A stretch of DNA of 64,000 nt, taken from positions 62,001-126,000 of the forward strand of contig NZ_VSKM01000009.1 in the NCBI RefSeq assembly GCF_008086175.1. Direction: 5' to 3'. Shown here piece after piece: positions 53,498 to 62,727 of this stretch (position 1 is its first letter; each line of letters starts with the position of its first letter). The notes beneath the pieces were generated by a model that ran no database searches, had not been told where the DNA came from, and worked only from the letters and a program-made list of their open reading frames with translations. The position numbers were made by a program, and so were the translations under genes. This DNA is from Bizionia saleffrena (GTDB taxonomy: Bacteria > Bacteroidota > Bacteroidia > Flavobacteriales > Flavobacteriaceae).

Positions 53498-54757
53498 ATG
53501 AAAGATTTATTCGCAAAAATATACAAAGACAAAGGGCCATTAGGGAAATGGGCTGCACAAGCTGAAGGATATTTTGTTTTTCCAAAATTAGAAGGACAGA
53601 TTTCTAACAGAATGAAATTTCAAGGAAAGGATGTAATAACGTGGAGTATTAACGATTACTTGGGTTTAGCAAATCATCCTGAAGTAAGGAAGGTGGATGC
53701 TGAAGCAGCGGCAGATTATGGTTCGGCTTACCCAATGGGAGCTAGAATGATGTCGGGGCATACAGATCTTCATGAGAAATTACAGAATGAATTATCCCAA
53801 TTTGTAAATAAAGAAGCGGCTTATTTATTAAACTTTGGTTATCAAGGAATGGTGTCTACTATAGATGCACTTGTTGCTAAAGATGATATTATTGTTTACG
53901 ATGTAGATGCGCATGCGTGTATTATAGATGGTGTGCGTTTGCATATGGGTAAACGTTTTACTTATAAACATAATGATATTGAAAGTTTAGAAAAAAACTT
54001 AGAACGTGCTACCAAAATGGCAGAACAAACAGGCGGCGGTATCTTAGTGATTACCGAAGGTGTTTTTGGAATGCGTGGAGAGCAAGGACGTTTAAAAGAA
54101 ATAGTAGCATTAAAAAAGAGATTTAATTTCAGACTTTTTGTTGATGATGCTCACGGATTTGGAACGTTAGGTAAAACTGGAGCCGGAGCAGGAGAAGAGC
54201 AAGGTGTTCAAGATGAAATTGATGTATACTTTGCAACGTTTGCTAAGTCAATGGCTAGTACAGGTGCATTTATTGCTGCCGATCAAGAAATAATTGATTA
54301 TTTAAAATACAATTTACGTTCTCAAATGTTCGCTAAATCGCTGCAAATGCAACTTGTAGTGGGTGCTTTGAAGCGTTTAGATATGCTAAGAACAATGCCC
54401 GAATTAAAACAAAATCTATGGACAATTGTAGATGCATTACAATCGGGTTTAAAAGAAAGAGGGTTCGATATAGGTACAACCAAAAGTTGTGTAACACCAG
54501 TATACTTAGAGGGTAGTATTCCGGAAGCAATGGCGCTAGTAAGAGATTTAAGAGAAAACCATGGCGTTTTCTGCTCGATCGTCGTCTACCCCGTAATTCC
54601 AAAAGGAATGATTTTATTAAGAATGATACCAACAGCAACGCATACTCTTATAGATGTTGAAGAGACTTTAGATGCTTTCGAAGCGATTAGAGAGCGCTTA
54701 GTAAATGGTACTTATAGACGTATGTCTGCCGATCTAATTAAAGCGATGGGAGAATAG
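53498..54757 (+). CDS. Alpha-oxoamine synthase, probable cysteate fatty acyltransferase (Cfat)
   Basis: A 419-residue PLP enzyme of the serine palmitoyltransferase / KBL / AONS family. Visible motifs are WSINDYLGLANHPEV (about residues 50-64), GARMMSGHTDLHEKLQ (about 84), LFVDDAHGFGTLGKTGAG (about 210) and the PLP-lysine in TFAKSMASTGAF (about 247-258). It condenses an acyl thioester with an amino acid and loses CO2. Its cysteate-specific homologue in Flavobacterium johnsoniae (Cfat) makes the sulfonolipid base capnine and affects gliding. Adjacency to a CBS-like PLP enzyme supports that over serine or glycine; a search would settle it. Confidence 0.75.
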   Translation: MKDLFAKIYKDKGPLGKWAAQAEGYFVFPKLEGQISNRMKFQGKDVITWSINDYLGLANHPEVRKVDAEAAADYGSAYPMGARMMSGHTDLHEKLQNELSQFVNKEAAYLLNFGYQGMVSTIDALVAKDDIIVYDVDAHACIIDGVRLHMGKRFTYKHNDIESLEKNLERATKMAEQTGGGILVITEGVFGMRGEQGRLKEIVALKKRFNFRLFVDDAHGFGTLGKTGAGAGEEQGVQDEIDVYFATFAKSMASTGAFIAADQEIIDYLKYNLRSQMFAKSLQMQLVVGALKRLDMLRTMPELKQNLWTIVDALQSGLKERGFDIGTTKSCVTPVYLEGSIPEAMALVRDLRENHGVFCSIVVYPVIPKGMILLRMIPTATHTLIDVEETLDAFEAIRERLVNGTYRRMSADLIKAMGE

Positions 54758-54771
54758 ACACTATATAAAGT

Positions 54772-54809
54772 AAAAAAAATCCGATTCATTTTTGAATCGG
54801 ATTTTTTTT
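54772..54809. terminator. Bidirectional terminator
   Basis: A perfect 17-bp stem (AAAAAAAATCCGATTCA / TGAATCGGATTTTTTTT) with loop TTTT. Between the oxoamine synthase gene and the convergent GNAT-like gene. Confidence 0.92.
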
Positions 54810-54857
54810 GTTTTTATTTCAAGTAAATCTATCCGTTTTAAATCCCACTGTAGCGTC

Positions 54858-55976
54858 TTATAATTCTTTTCTAAACGTTTTACGTCTTATAATTACTTTG
54901 GCATCAAAGTGTTTCCATATCTTATATATAGCGTCATTATCATCAAGTTCTGGCGTTCTATAGCACGTCTCAATACCTTTTTCGGTAAATGTATTATAGT
55001 ACTCATTAAAAATAACGGCGTGTACTCCTTTATTTTGATACTCTGGTTTTACCCCTATTAAATAGAATAACACTTCCTTACTTTCTTTTTTAGCTTTCAA
55101 TAATTTTAAAAAACCAAAAGGGAATAATTTTCCGTTTATCTGTTGAAGTGTTTTTGCAAATCGAGGTAAAACAATAGCAAATGCTACCATTTCATCATTT
55201 TCATCAACAACAAATTTAATATATTCGGGGTTTACAAAACTGATAAATTTTTTCTTAAAGAATTCTTTTTGAATATCTGTAATCTCTACAAAAGACGATA
55301 GTTGCGAATAAGAGGAATTAAATAAATCGAACATTTTATCGACATATGGCATAACCTCTTCAGTCGTAGTGAGTTTTAAAGCACGCAGTTTATAACGCTT
55401 TTTAATAAGTTCTTGTGCTTTATAGAAGTAATCGGGATGTACGTTTTTAAAAGGAAATTTATTCTCGGAGTACGATTTTTCGACCTTAAAACCTAAAGCT
55501 TCATAATGGTTAACATAATAAGAATGATTGTACCATGTAATCATACTAGCAACTTGATCAAAACCTTCTGTAACAACACCTACTTTGTCTAAATTAGAAA
55601 AACCTACAGGGCCTTCCATGTATTCCAAATCGTGATGATTTCCCAAGGCTTTCACTTCATTAATTAACGCTTTAGAAACCTCCAAGTCGTCTATAAAATC
55701 GAACCAACCAAAGCGCATTTTTTTCTGGTTTTGGTTATTTATTTCAAGCCAGTTTGTAATTGCCGCAATACGACCGACTACTTTATCATTTTTATAAGCT
55801 AAAAAGAAAGTGGCATCAGCATCCTTAAAAATAGGATTTTTGTTTTTATCAAATGTTTCAAGTTCTTGAGATATAATAGGAGGAACCCAATATTTTGAAT
55901 CTTTATAAATAGAAAAAGGAAATTTCACAAATGCTTTTAAGCCTTGTTTTGAGTCGATTTTTTTTACTGTAATCAT
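54858..55976 (-). CDS. Large GNAT-like protein, candidate sphingolipid/sulfonolipid N-acyltransferase
   Basis: A 372-residue soluble protein. The N-terminal half follows a pattern I associate with bacterial sphingolipid-locus N-acyltransferases (bCerS-like): FVKFPFSIYKDSKYWVPPII, then FFLAYKNDKVVGRIAAITN (about residues 57-75) and DFIDDLEVSKALINE. GPVGFSNLDKVGVVTEGFD (about 120) and YYVNHYEALGFKVEKSYSE follow. A GNAT-type FYLIGVKPEYQNKGVHAVIF is near residue 315. The role as N-acyltransferase for a cysteate-derived base is an inference from family resemblance and from facing the Cfat-like gene. It is translated downstream of an outer-membrane protein gene with 16 bp between. Confidence 0.7.
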   Translation of the reverse strand: MITVKKIDSKQGLKAFVKFPFSIYKDSKYWVPPIISQELETFDKNKNPIFKDADATFFLAYKNDKVVGRIAAITNWLEINNQNQKKMRFGWFDFIDDLEVSKALINEVKALGNHHDLEYMEGPVGFSNLDKVGVVTEGFDQVASMITWYNHSYYVNHYEALGFKVEKSYSENKFPFKNVHPDYFYKAQELIKKRYKLRALKLTTTEEVMPYVDKMFDLFNSSYSQLSSFVEITDIQKEFFKKKFISFVNPEYIKFVVDENDEMVAFAIVLPRFAKTLQQINGKLFPFGFLKLLKAKKESKEVLFYLIGVKPEYQNKGVHAVIFNEYYNTFTEKGIETCYRTPELDDNDAIYKIWKHFDAKVIIRRKTFRKEL

Positions 55977-55992
55977 ATAAGTTTAGTAGCGA

Positions 55993-57003
55993 TTAGTTAT
56001 CATCGAAATCGATAACCTGAGTTTCTTTTTCTCTCTTTTCAGAAGAGCGATTAGCTTTTTTATTGTCTTTTTGTCTTTTCTTATTGGCTTTACGTTCTGC
56101 TTCATCTTCTGCAGACGTTCCATTATCCAGTTTATCCTTATGAAAATCGAATCGGTAGGAGGCTCCAAAGTTAACACCAAAAACGGAAGGTGTGTCTTTC
56201 GTATTGAAAGTTACCGCGGTATCTAACTGAAAATTTCTTCCCCACAAATAAGCACCTCCAAAACGGAATAGGTTATCGGCATAAAAATCACTCTGGATTC
56301 CTTGAGTTTCACCAAATAAAACCCATTGATCTGTAATCGATTTTGTTACGGTGGCAATATATTGGAAATCGGAATAGTCTGTTCCAATTCTGTCCTTAGA
56401 GAAGTTTAAAACTAATACCCAACCACTGGAAAAATTATTTTGAGTCGACACCATTATTTTAGGGCTAATGCCTTCTACGCCAGGTGCAGTATATGGGTTG
56501 TCTTTAGAATCGAAATTAGCACCTGCATAAACGGCAACTGCTGGAATTAAAGAATTCCATTTAAATTTTCTGTTGGCGTGATAGCTAAAAATATTCGGTT
56601 TTTCTTCTTTCGCATTTTTATACGGGTCGTAAACCAGGTATTTAGCCCCGATTACCAAGTTCTTGAAATTAGATCGCTTTGTGTCTAGTGCAATAACGGA
56701 GCGACTGTCTTTAAACGTATCATTTTGGTAGGTTCCTTCAATATTAAGTTCTAGTTGAGGTAATAAAAAACCGTATCTCGCAGCAAAATCGATACCAAAA
56801 CCAGACACTTCATATTTTAATGGTGTGTGCGATTCCTTAATCATATATGGGCCAATTTCTAACTGAGCGACGTTAGTACCGACAGAAAATGCCGATCGAG
56901 ATACGCCAGGCCGGTTAGAATTAATAACTTCTGTATATTGAGCATTTAAAGTATAGCTTGCAATAGAGAGAAGTGCAAGCGCATAAAACTTCTTTATTGA
57001 CAT
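55993..57003 (-). CDS. Outer-membrane beta-barrel protein (transporter-like)
   Basis: About 336 residues with a signal peptide (FYALALLSIASYTLNAQ). It resembles the 'phenol MetA degradation' outer-membrane barrel family: SRSAFSVGTNVAQLEIGPYM near the N-terminus, many alternating beta strands, and a charged, Lys/Glu-rich tail (KANKKRQKDNKKANRSSEK) after the last strand. The ATG at 57003 is chosen because the upstream one (57024) falls in a promoter box. It is the first gene of a two-gene unit with the GNAT-like protein. Function unknown. Confidence 0.8.
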   Translation of the reverse strand: MSIKKFYALALLSIASYTLNAQYTEVINSNRPGVSRSAFSVGTNVAQLEIGPYMIKESHTPLKYEVSGFGIDFAARYGFLLPQLELNIEGTYQNDTFKDSRSVIALDTKRSNFKNLVIGAKYLVYDPYKNAKEEKPNIFSYHANRKFKWNSLIPAVAVYAGANFDSKDNPYTAPGVEGISPKIMVSTQNNFSSGWVLVLNFSKDRIGTDYSDFQYIATVTKSITDQWVLFGETQGIQSDFYADNLFRFGGAYLWGRNFQLDTAVTFNTKDTPSVFGVNFGASYRFDFHKDKLDNGTSAEDEAERKANKKRQKDNKKANRSSEKREKETQVIDFDDN

Positions 57004-57021
57004 AGGTATTGGGTTTTGCTC

Positions 57022-57029
57022 CAAATATA
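57022..57029 (-). promoter_or_regulatory. -7 box for the outer-membrane protein gene
   Basis: Reverse-strand TATATTTG, exact TAnnTTTG match, 18 bp upstream of the ATG at 57003. No -33 TTG is seen. Confidence 0.5.
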
Positions 57030-57083
57030 GAGATTTTATATTTTTTTTAAGGAATTAATTCTGAAATTACTCTCATAGTATTG

Positions 57084-57091
57084 TATTTTTG
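57084..57091 (+). promoter_or_regulatory. -7 box for the DUF4834 gene
   Basis: TATTTTTG, exact TAnnTTTG match, 35 bp before ATG 57127. The alternative start at 57091 overlaps it. Confidence 0.45.
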
Positions 57092-57126
57092 TGTTTAATA
57101 AAATTACACCAACAAGTATCTATAAT

Positions 57127-57399
57127 ATGGGAATTTTAAAAACTATACTTTTTATTCTTTTATTTTATTACGGTTATAAAATAGTATCTCGATTATTTGC
57201 ACCGATGATAATGCGCTATTTTTCTAAAAAAGTGCAAGAAAAATTCGGTGCTCAGTTTAAGGATTTTGCTAATCAGCAGAAGCAACAAAAACAGCAAACT
57301 AAAGAAAAAGAAGGTGAAATCACAATAGACAAAATGCCGCAAAATTCAACGTCTAATAAAAATGTTGGCGAATATGTTGATTATGAGGAAGTAGATTAA
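57127..57399 (+). CDS. DUF4834 family membrane protein
   Basis: A 90-residue protein of the DUF4834 type. One N-terminal membrane helix (ILKTILFILLFYYGYKIVSR) is followed by a Gln/Lys-rich region and an acidic C-terminus (GEYVDYEEVD), the pattern of this family in flavobacteria. No function is known. ATG 57127 gives MGILKTILF. It precedes the YfhO-like gene by 113 bp. Confidence 0.85.
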   Translation: MGILKTILFILLFYYGYKIVSRLFAPMIMRYFSKKVQEKFGAQFKDFANQQKQQKQQTKEKEGEITIDKMPQNSTSNKNVGEYVDYEEVD

Positions 57400-57512
57400 C
57401 GCTTAGGCTTTATCTTCAGTTGTTTTTACCTTTTAAAACTATTTTCAATTTCAAATTTGAATAATCTCGAAAAATATGAGTATTTTTCAAGCTCATAGTT
57501 TTAACACATTTT

Positions 57513-59933
57513 ATGCACGTTTCTTTTAAAAAAATCCTGCCACATTTATTAGTGTTTGTAGGGTTTATTATTTTATCATTAGCCTATTTTAGTCCCGTAT
57601 TGCAAGGTAAACAAATATTACAGAGTGATATTGTGCATTATGAGGGGATGGCTAAGCAACACAAAGCATTTAAAGCCGAAACCGGACAAGAAACGTATTG
57701 GACCAATAGTGGTTTTGCTGGAATGCCAACTTACCAACTGGGAGCTAAATATCCGCACAACTACATTAAACAATTAGATTTGGCACTTCGGTTTTTACCG
57801 CGACCTGCCGATTATCTTTTTCTCTATTTTATAGGGTTTTATATTCTGTTACTCAGTTTAAAAGTCAATTATAAACTGGCAGCTTTAGGCGCTTTGGCCT
57901 TTGGTTTTTCTACCTATTTAATTATTATTATAGGCGTCGGGCATAACTCTAAAGCGCACGCCATTGCGTATTTTCCGCTGGTTTTAAGTGGGATTATTCT
58001 TACGTTTAGACGAAAATATATTGTTGGTTTTATAATTACAGCACTTGCGTTAGGCTTAGAATTAGTGACAAATCATTATCAAATGACCTATTATTTGATG
58101 CTGTTGGTTGTTGTTTTAGGAGTCGCTTATTTAGTAGATGCGTATCGCAAAAAAGTGTTACCGCATTATTTTAAATCGGTAGGGATTTTAACGGTGGCGC
58201 TTGTTGTTGCTATTGGTTTGAATGCTACAGGGCTTTTAGCGACGCAAGAATATGTAAAAGAAAGCACACGTGGTCCTAGTGCGTTAACTATTAACGCGGA
58301 CGGCTCTAAAAAAGAAGCAGCGTCTTCAGGATTAACTACTGAATATATTACCGAATATAGCTATGGTAAATTAGAAACATTCAACTTATTTATTCCTCGC
58401 TTTATGGGAGGAGGAATGGGGGAGGATATCGGTAAAGATTCAAATCTTTATGACGCATACTTAGGGTTAGGAGCGAGTCCGTTACAAGCTAAAGAAGCGG
58501 TGAAACACGCACCAATGTATTGGGGAGATCAACCTATTGTTGAAGCGCCAGCATATGTTGGAGCTGTTATTGTTTTCTTGTTTGTATTCGCTTTATTTCT
58601 AGTAAAAGGCCGTTTAAAATGGTGGCTAGTAGGTGGTACAGTATTATCTCTGTTATTATCTTACGGAAATAATTTTGGTGTATTAACCGATTTATTTATC
58701 GATTATATGCCTTTATATAACAAGTTTAGAGCCGTAAGTTCTGTTCAAGTTATTTTAGAATTATGTGTTCCAATTTTAGGAATTTTCGGTTTGGTGAAGC
58801 TGTTTAACGCTTTTAATAGTGATGAAGAAAAACTGAAAGCTTTAAAATATTCTGTAGGAATTACTGCGGGATTAGCCGTGGTGTTTTTAGTTTTTAAATC
58901 AGTATTTTTTGATTTTATAGGCTTGAGAGATCAAATGTTTCGTGAAAATTATGGTTTAGATTTTGCTAGTGCTTTAGTGGAAGATAGAAAAACACTCTTC
59001 ACAAACGATACTCTAAGAACCTTAATATTAGTATTGTTTTCAGCGGGAACGATTTTCTTCTTCTTAAAGAAAAAATTAAACGAAACTAAAGTTATTATTG
59101 TTTTTGCAGTCTTAATTGTATTTGATTTAGTGGGCGTAGATAGGCGCTATGTTAATAACGATAATTTTGTGTCTGCAAATAAAGTAGAACAGCCATATCA
59201 GCCTAATACCTCCGATTTACAAATACTTAAAGACACATCTCACTATAGAGTGTTCGATTTGGCGTCTGGCGGGGCTAGAGCATCGTTTTTCCATAATTCC
59301 TTAACTGGTTATCACGCTGCAAAATTAAAGCGTTACAACGAGGTGTTTGACTTTTATATTTCTCAGAATAATATTAACGTACTAAATATGCTTAATGCAA
59401 AGTATATTATTGTACCAGACGAACAGCAAGGTACCGCTGTCTTTACTAATGAAGATGCCAATGGGAATGCTTGGTTTGTTAGCCAGGTAAAATCTGTTGC
59501 ATCTCCAGACGAAGAAATACTAGCGTTAAATAAATTAGATAATAAAGCAATAGCAATTACAACTAATGAAGCTATAGAAAGTGCTTTTACTGTAGATTCT
59601 TTAGCGTCTATAACTGTTTTAGACTATAGGCCAAACTATATTAAATACGACTCTAAGAACCTAAATGAAGGGTTTGCGGTGTTTTCAGAAATGTATTATA
59701 AAGAAGGTTGGAACGCTTATGTAGATGGCGAATTAAAACCTATTCATAAAGTAAATTATACGCTACGCGGACTGCAAACACCAAAAGGAAGAAGTGTTAT
59801 AGAATTTAAATTTGAACCGCAAGTGGTAGAAACCGGAAGTAGTATTGCGTTAGCATCGTCTGTTCTTTTAGCGATATTAATACTGGGTGGTTTGTTTTAT
59901 GAGTTTAAAAACAGAAAGAAATTAAGTGAATAA
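57513..59933 (+). CDS. YfhO-family polytopic membrane protein
   Basis: An 806-residue integral membrane protein with about a dozen hydrophobic helices (for example LLVFVGFIILSLAYFSPVL, LAALGALAFGFSTYLIIIIG, ILIVLFSAGTIFFFL-type stretches) and a large C-terminal soluble part (about residues 560-770) before a final helix (SSIALASSVLLAILILGG). FSPVLQGKQILQSDIVHYEGM at the N-terminus and FSEMYYKEGWNAYVDGE near the C-terminus are YfhO hallmarks. Bacterial YfhO proteins are linked to glycosylation of lipoteichoic acid and related polymers. The gene overlaps the glycosyltransferase gene, so surface glycan work is likely. Confidence 0.88.
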   Translation: MHVSFKKILPHLLVFVGFIILSLAYFSPVLQGKQILQSDIVHYEGMAKQHKAFKAETGQETYWTNSGFAGMPTYQLGAKYPHNYIKQLDLALRFLPRPADYLFLYFIGFYILLLSLKVNYKLAALGALAFGFSTYLIIIIGVGHNSKAHAIAYFPLVLSGIILTFRRKYIVGFIITALALGLELVTNHYQMTYYLMLLVVVLGVAYLVDAYRKKVLPHYFKSVGILTVALVVAIGLNATGLLATQEYVKESTRGPSALTINADGSKKEAASSGLTTEYITEYSYGKLETFNLFIPRFMGGGMGEDIGKDSNLYDAYLGLGASPLQAKEAVKHAPMYWGDQPIVEAPAYVGAVIVFLFVFALFLVKGRLKWWLVGGTVLSLLLSYGNNFGVLTDLFIDYMPLYNKFRAVSSVQVILELCVPILGIFGLVKLFNAFNSDEEKLKALKYSVGITAGLAVVFLVFKSVFFDFIGLRDQMFRENYGLDFASALVEDRKTLFTNDTLRTLILVLFSAGTIFFFLKKKLNETKVIIVFAVLIVFDLVGVDRRYVNNDNFVSANKVEQPYQPNTSDLQILKDTSHYRVFDLASGGARASFFHNSLTGYHAAKLKRYNEVFDFYISQNNINVLNMLNAKYIIVPDEQQGTAVFTNEDANGNAWFVSQVKSVASPDEEILALNKLDNKAIAITTNEAIESAFTVDSLASITVLDYRPNYIKYDSKNLNEGFAVFSEMYYKEGWNAYVDGELKPIHKVNYTLRGLQTPKGRSVIEFKFEPQVVETGSSIALASSVLLAILILGGLFYEFKNRKKLSE

Positions 59934-61200
59934 AAAGGTACTTATAATCACCTATTATTGGCCACCTGCAGGAGGGCCTGGTGTTCAGCGTTGGTTGAAA
60001 TTCGTAAAATACCTACCCGAATTTCAAATTGAACCTATCGTTTATTGCCCATCTAACCCCAATTATCCCATTGTAGATGAAAGTTTATTACCTGAAGTAT
60101 CAGATGAAGTAACAGTGCTTAAGCAGCCTATAAAAGAGCCTTATAAGTTCGCAGGATTTCTGTCTAATAAATCAAAAACCATAAGTAAAGGTATTATTCC
60201 TGAGAATAAAAAATTAGGGATTATAGAGAAGCTAATGCTTTATGTTCGCGGCAATTTTTTTATTCCCGATGCCAGAAAAGGGTGGATAAAGCCTTCTGTG
60301 GCGTATCTGTCTACTTATATTTCAGATTATAAGATAGACACTATTATAACTAGCGGACCGCCACATAGCCTACACTTAATTGGTTTGCAGCTTAAAGAAA
60401 ATCTTGGCGTACAGTGGATTGCCGATTTTCGCGATCCGTGGACGTCGATCGGGTATCATAAAAAATTAAGACTCACTCAAGCTTCTCAGAAAAAACATAA
60501 AAATTTAGAAAAGCAGGTGCTTACTACTGCCGATAAAATAATTGTGACGAGTAATAACACAAAAAAAGAATTTCAGCAACTAACCAAACAACCAATAACC
60601 GTCATAACTAATGGTTATGATGTCGAGAAACCCCAAGCTATCGTTAGGGACTCTAAGTTTAGCTTGGCGCATATTGGATCTTTTTTATCAGAAAGAAATC
60701 CAGAAATATTATGGAAAGTACTTCACGATTTACGAAATGAGGATAAAGACTTTAAATCGGATTTTCAGTTGAAACTGGTTGGCGCTGTAAGTGATTCTGT
60801 AGTACAATCTATTAGTAAGTATAGTTTAAATGATTGTTTAAATAATGTGGGTTATGTTTCTCATAATGAAGCCATAGTGCATCAAAAACAAACACAGTTA
60901 TTGTTATTAGTTGAAATTGATTCCGACGAAACAAAAGCGATTATTCCGGGTAAGTTATTTGAGTATATGGTTTCCGAGCGACCGATAATTGCTATTGGCC
61001 CCATTGATAGCGACGTGGAGGATATTTTAAAAGAAACCAATACTGGGAGCTATTTTAATTACGGCGATTACGAGGCTTTAAAATCTACAATTAAAACACA
61101 TTACAAGGCCTTTAAAAGGGGTGACTTAAAAACCCAGGCGATTGGTTTACAAAAATACAGTCGAAGAAATGTAACCAAATCTTTAGCTGAACTTTTATAA
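59926..61200 (+). CDS. GT-B fold glycosyltransferase (family 4-like), GTG start
   Basis: A 424-residue glycosyltransferase. It begins with the donor-side motif LIITYYWPPAGGPGVQRWLKF (about residues 5-24), then IADFRDPWTSIGY (about 164), DKIIVTSNNTKKEF (about 202) and VITNGYDVE (about 223). The C-terminal half has the nucleotide-binding region around KLFEYMVSERPIIAIGP (about 345-361). The only start that fits is GTG 59926, 8 bp inside the end of the YfhO-like gene. Donor and acceptor sugars are unknown. The stop overlaps the flippase ATG (TAATG). Confidence 0.9.
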   Translation: MNKKVLIITYYWPPAGGPGVQRWLKFVKYLPEFQIEPIVYCPSNPNYPIVDESLLPEVSDEVTVLKQPIKEPYKFAGFLSNKSKTISKGIIPENKKLGIIEKLMLYVRGNFFIPDARKGWIKPSVAYLSTYISDYKIDTIITSGPPHSLHLIGLQLKENLGVQWIADFRDPWTSIGYHKKLRLTQASQKKHKNLEKQVLTTADKIIVTSNNTKKEFQQLTKQPITVITNGYDVEKPQAIVRDSKFSLAHIGSFLSERNPEILWKVLHDLRNEDKDFKSDFQLKLVGAVSDSVVQSISKYSLNDCLNNVGYVSHNEAIVHQKQTQLLLLVEIDSDETKAIIPGKLFEYMVSERPIIAIGPIDSDVEDILKETNTGSYFNYGDYEALKSTIKTHYKAFKRGDLKTQAIGLQKYSRRNVTKSLAELL

Positions 61201-62654
61201 TGGGAATAGTCGTTAATCAATCTATTAAAAACACGGTAATTACCTATGTAGGATTTGGAATAGGCGCCATTAACGTATTGTTTTTATTTACCAAATTTAT
61301 AGATCCTGTCTATTTTGGTGTGATAACTTTTATTTTATCTACCGCCAATATAATGATGCCACTAATGGCGTTTGGCGTACATAATACCATTGTAAAATTC
61401 TATTCCTCTTTTAAAACACGGCAATCCCAAAACGGGTTTTTAACCTTAATGCTGTTGTTACCTTTTATTGTTATTATTCCGGCCATTGGTATCAGTTTTA
61501 TTGCTTTCGATATTATAAGCGATTGGATTTCTAAAGAAAATCCTATTGTGGGCGATTATACGTGGTATATTATTATCACAGCGATTGCTTTTGCTTATTT
61601 CGAGGTGTTTTACGCGTGGAGCAAAGTACAGTTGCAAAGTGTGATTGGTAATTTTATGAAAGAAGTGTTTCATAGGGGGTGCACTACTGTTTTATTGCTT
61701 TTGTTGTATTTTGGTTACTTAGATACTCAGGAATTAATTCAGGCGATTGTAGCGGTATATGTGGTGAGAATGATAATAATGAAATTGTATGCTTATAGTT
61801 TACGATTTCCGTCTATAAAGCACATTCAACTTAAGGGGATATCTCGAATATTAAAATACACGTCTTTAATTATTATTGCGGGTTCGGTCGCTAATATCAT
61901 TTTAGAGATTGATAAGTTTATGATTGGTAAATATGTCGCTATAGAAAATGTGGCTTTTTATGGCGTAGCCATTTATATTGCAGCAGTTATTGGAGTGCCC
62001 TTGCGCTCAATGCACCAAATAACGTATCCGCTAACGGCAAAATTGCTAAATGATGGTAATAAGGTCGAACTTAAAAGACTCTACCAAAAAAGTGCGTTAA
62101 GTCTGCTTATAATTAGTGGATTTATTTTTCTAATCATTATTTCAAATATCAATCAGTTATATGTTTTAATGGCAGACGGCTATACAAACGGGCTCCTTAT
62201 CGTTCTTGTTATTGGGTTAGCGAAATTATCTGATAATGCGTTAGGTAATAATAATGCGATTCTGTTTAATAGTGATTATTACCGAGTCGTGTTGTTTTTG
62301 GGCGTTTTATTAGCAATTTCAACTGTGCTGTTAAATACTCTTTTTATTCCGAAGTTTGGTATTAATGGAGCGGCTTATGCGAGTTGTATTACCATATTTT
62401 TATATAATACAATCAAGGTTATTTTTGTGTATTTAAAATTTAATATGCAACCATTTACAAAAAACACCTACAAGACTTTAGCTTTAATTACTGTTTGCGG
62501 CTTCTGTTTTTACTTTTGGGAATTCCCATTTCATCCTGTAATTAATATCGCCTTAAAATCATTGTTATTAAGTGTGTTTTATGGTTTTGTTGTCTACCGA
62601 TTTAATTTATCTATAGACATTACAAATTTGATTAATAAGCTATTGAAACGTTAG
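61200..62654 (+). CDS. Polysaccharide flippase (Wzx/MurJ-like)
   Basis: A 484-residue membrane protein with about 12-14 hydrophobic helices typical of the MATE-like oligosaccharide flippase family: SIKNTVITYVGFGIGAINVLFL at the start, IDKFMIGKYVAIENVAFYGVA (about residue 237) and FGINGAAYASCITIFLYN (about 385). It would move lipid-linked sugars across the inner membrane. ATG 61200 overlaps the glycosyltransferase stop by one base, which couples their translation. The three genes 57513-62654 form one surface-glycan unit. Confidence 0.9.
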   Translation: MGIVVNQSIKNTVITYVGFGIGAINVLFLFTKFIDPVYFGVITFILSTANIMMPLMAFGVHNTIVKFYSSFKTRQSQNGFLTLMLLLPFIVIIPAIGISFIAFDIISDWISKENPIVGDYTWYIIITAIAFAYFEVFYAWSKVQLQSVIGNFMKEVFHRGCTTVLLLLLYFGYLDTQELIQAIVAVYVVRMIIMKLYAYSLRFPSIKHIQLKGISRILKYTSLIIIAGSVANIILEIDKFMIGKYVAIENVAFYGVAIYIAAVIGVPLRSMHQITYPLTAKLLNDGNKVELKRLYQKSALSLLIISGFIFLIIISNINQLYVLMADGYTNGLLIVLVIGLAKLSDNALGNNNAILFNSDYYRVVLFLGVLLAISTVLLNTLFIPKFGINGAAYASCITIFLYNTIKVIFVYLKFNMQPFTKNTYKTLALITVCGFCFYFWEFPFHPVINIALKSLLLSVFYGFVVYRFNLSIDITNLINKLLKR

Positions 62655-62673
62655 AAATAGTTTTAAATAAAAA

Positions 62674-62706
62674 CACCTATTGAAACCTTAAGAGGAGCAA
62701 TAGGTG
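62674..62706. terminator. Weak hairpin at the end of the flippase operon
   Basis: CACCTATTG (62674-62682) pairs with CAATAGGTG (62698-62706) across a 15-base loop; the T tract is weak. It lies in the gap between the convergent genes. Confidence 0.5.
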
Positions 62707-62727
62707 AAGTTTATATTACAAAAGAGC

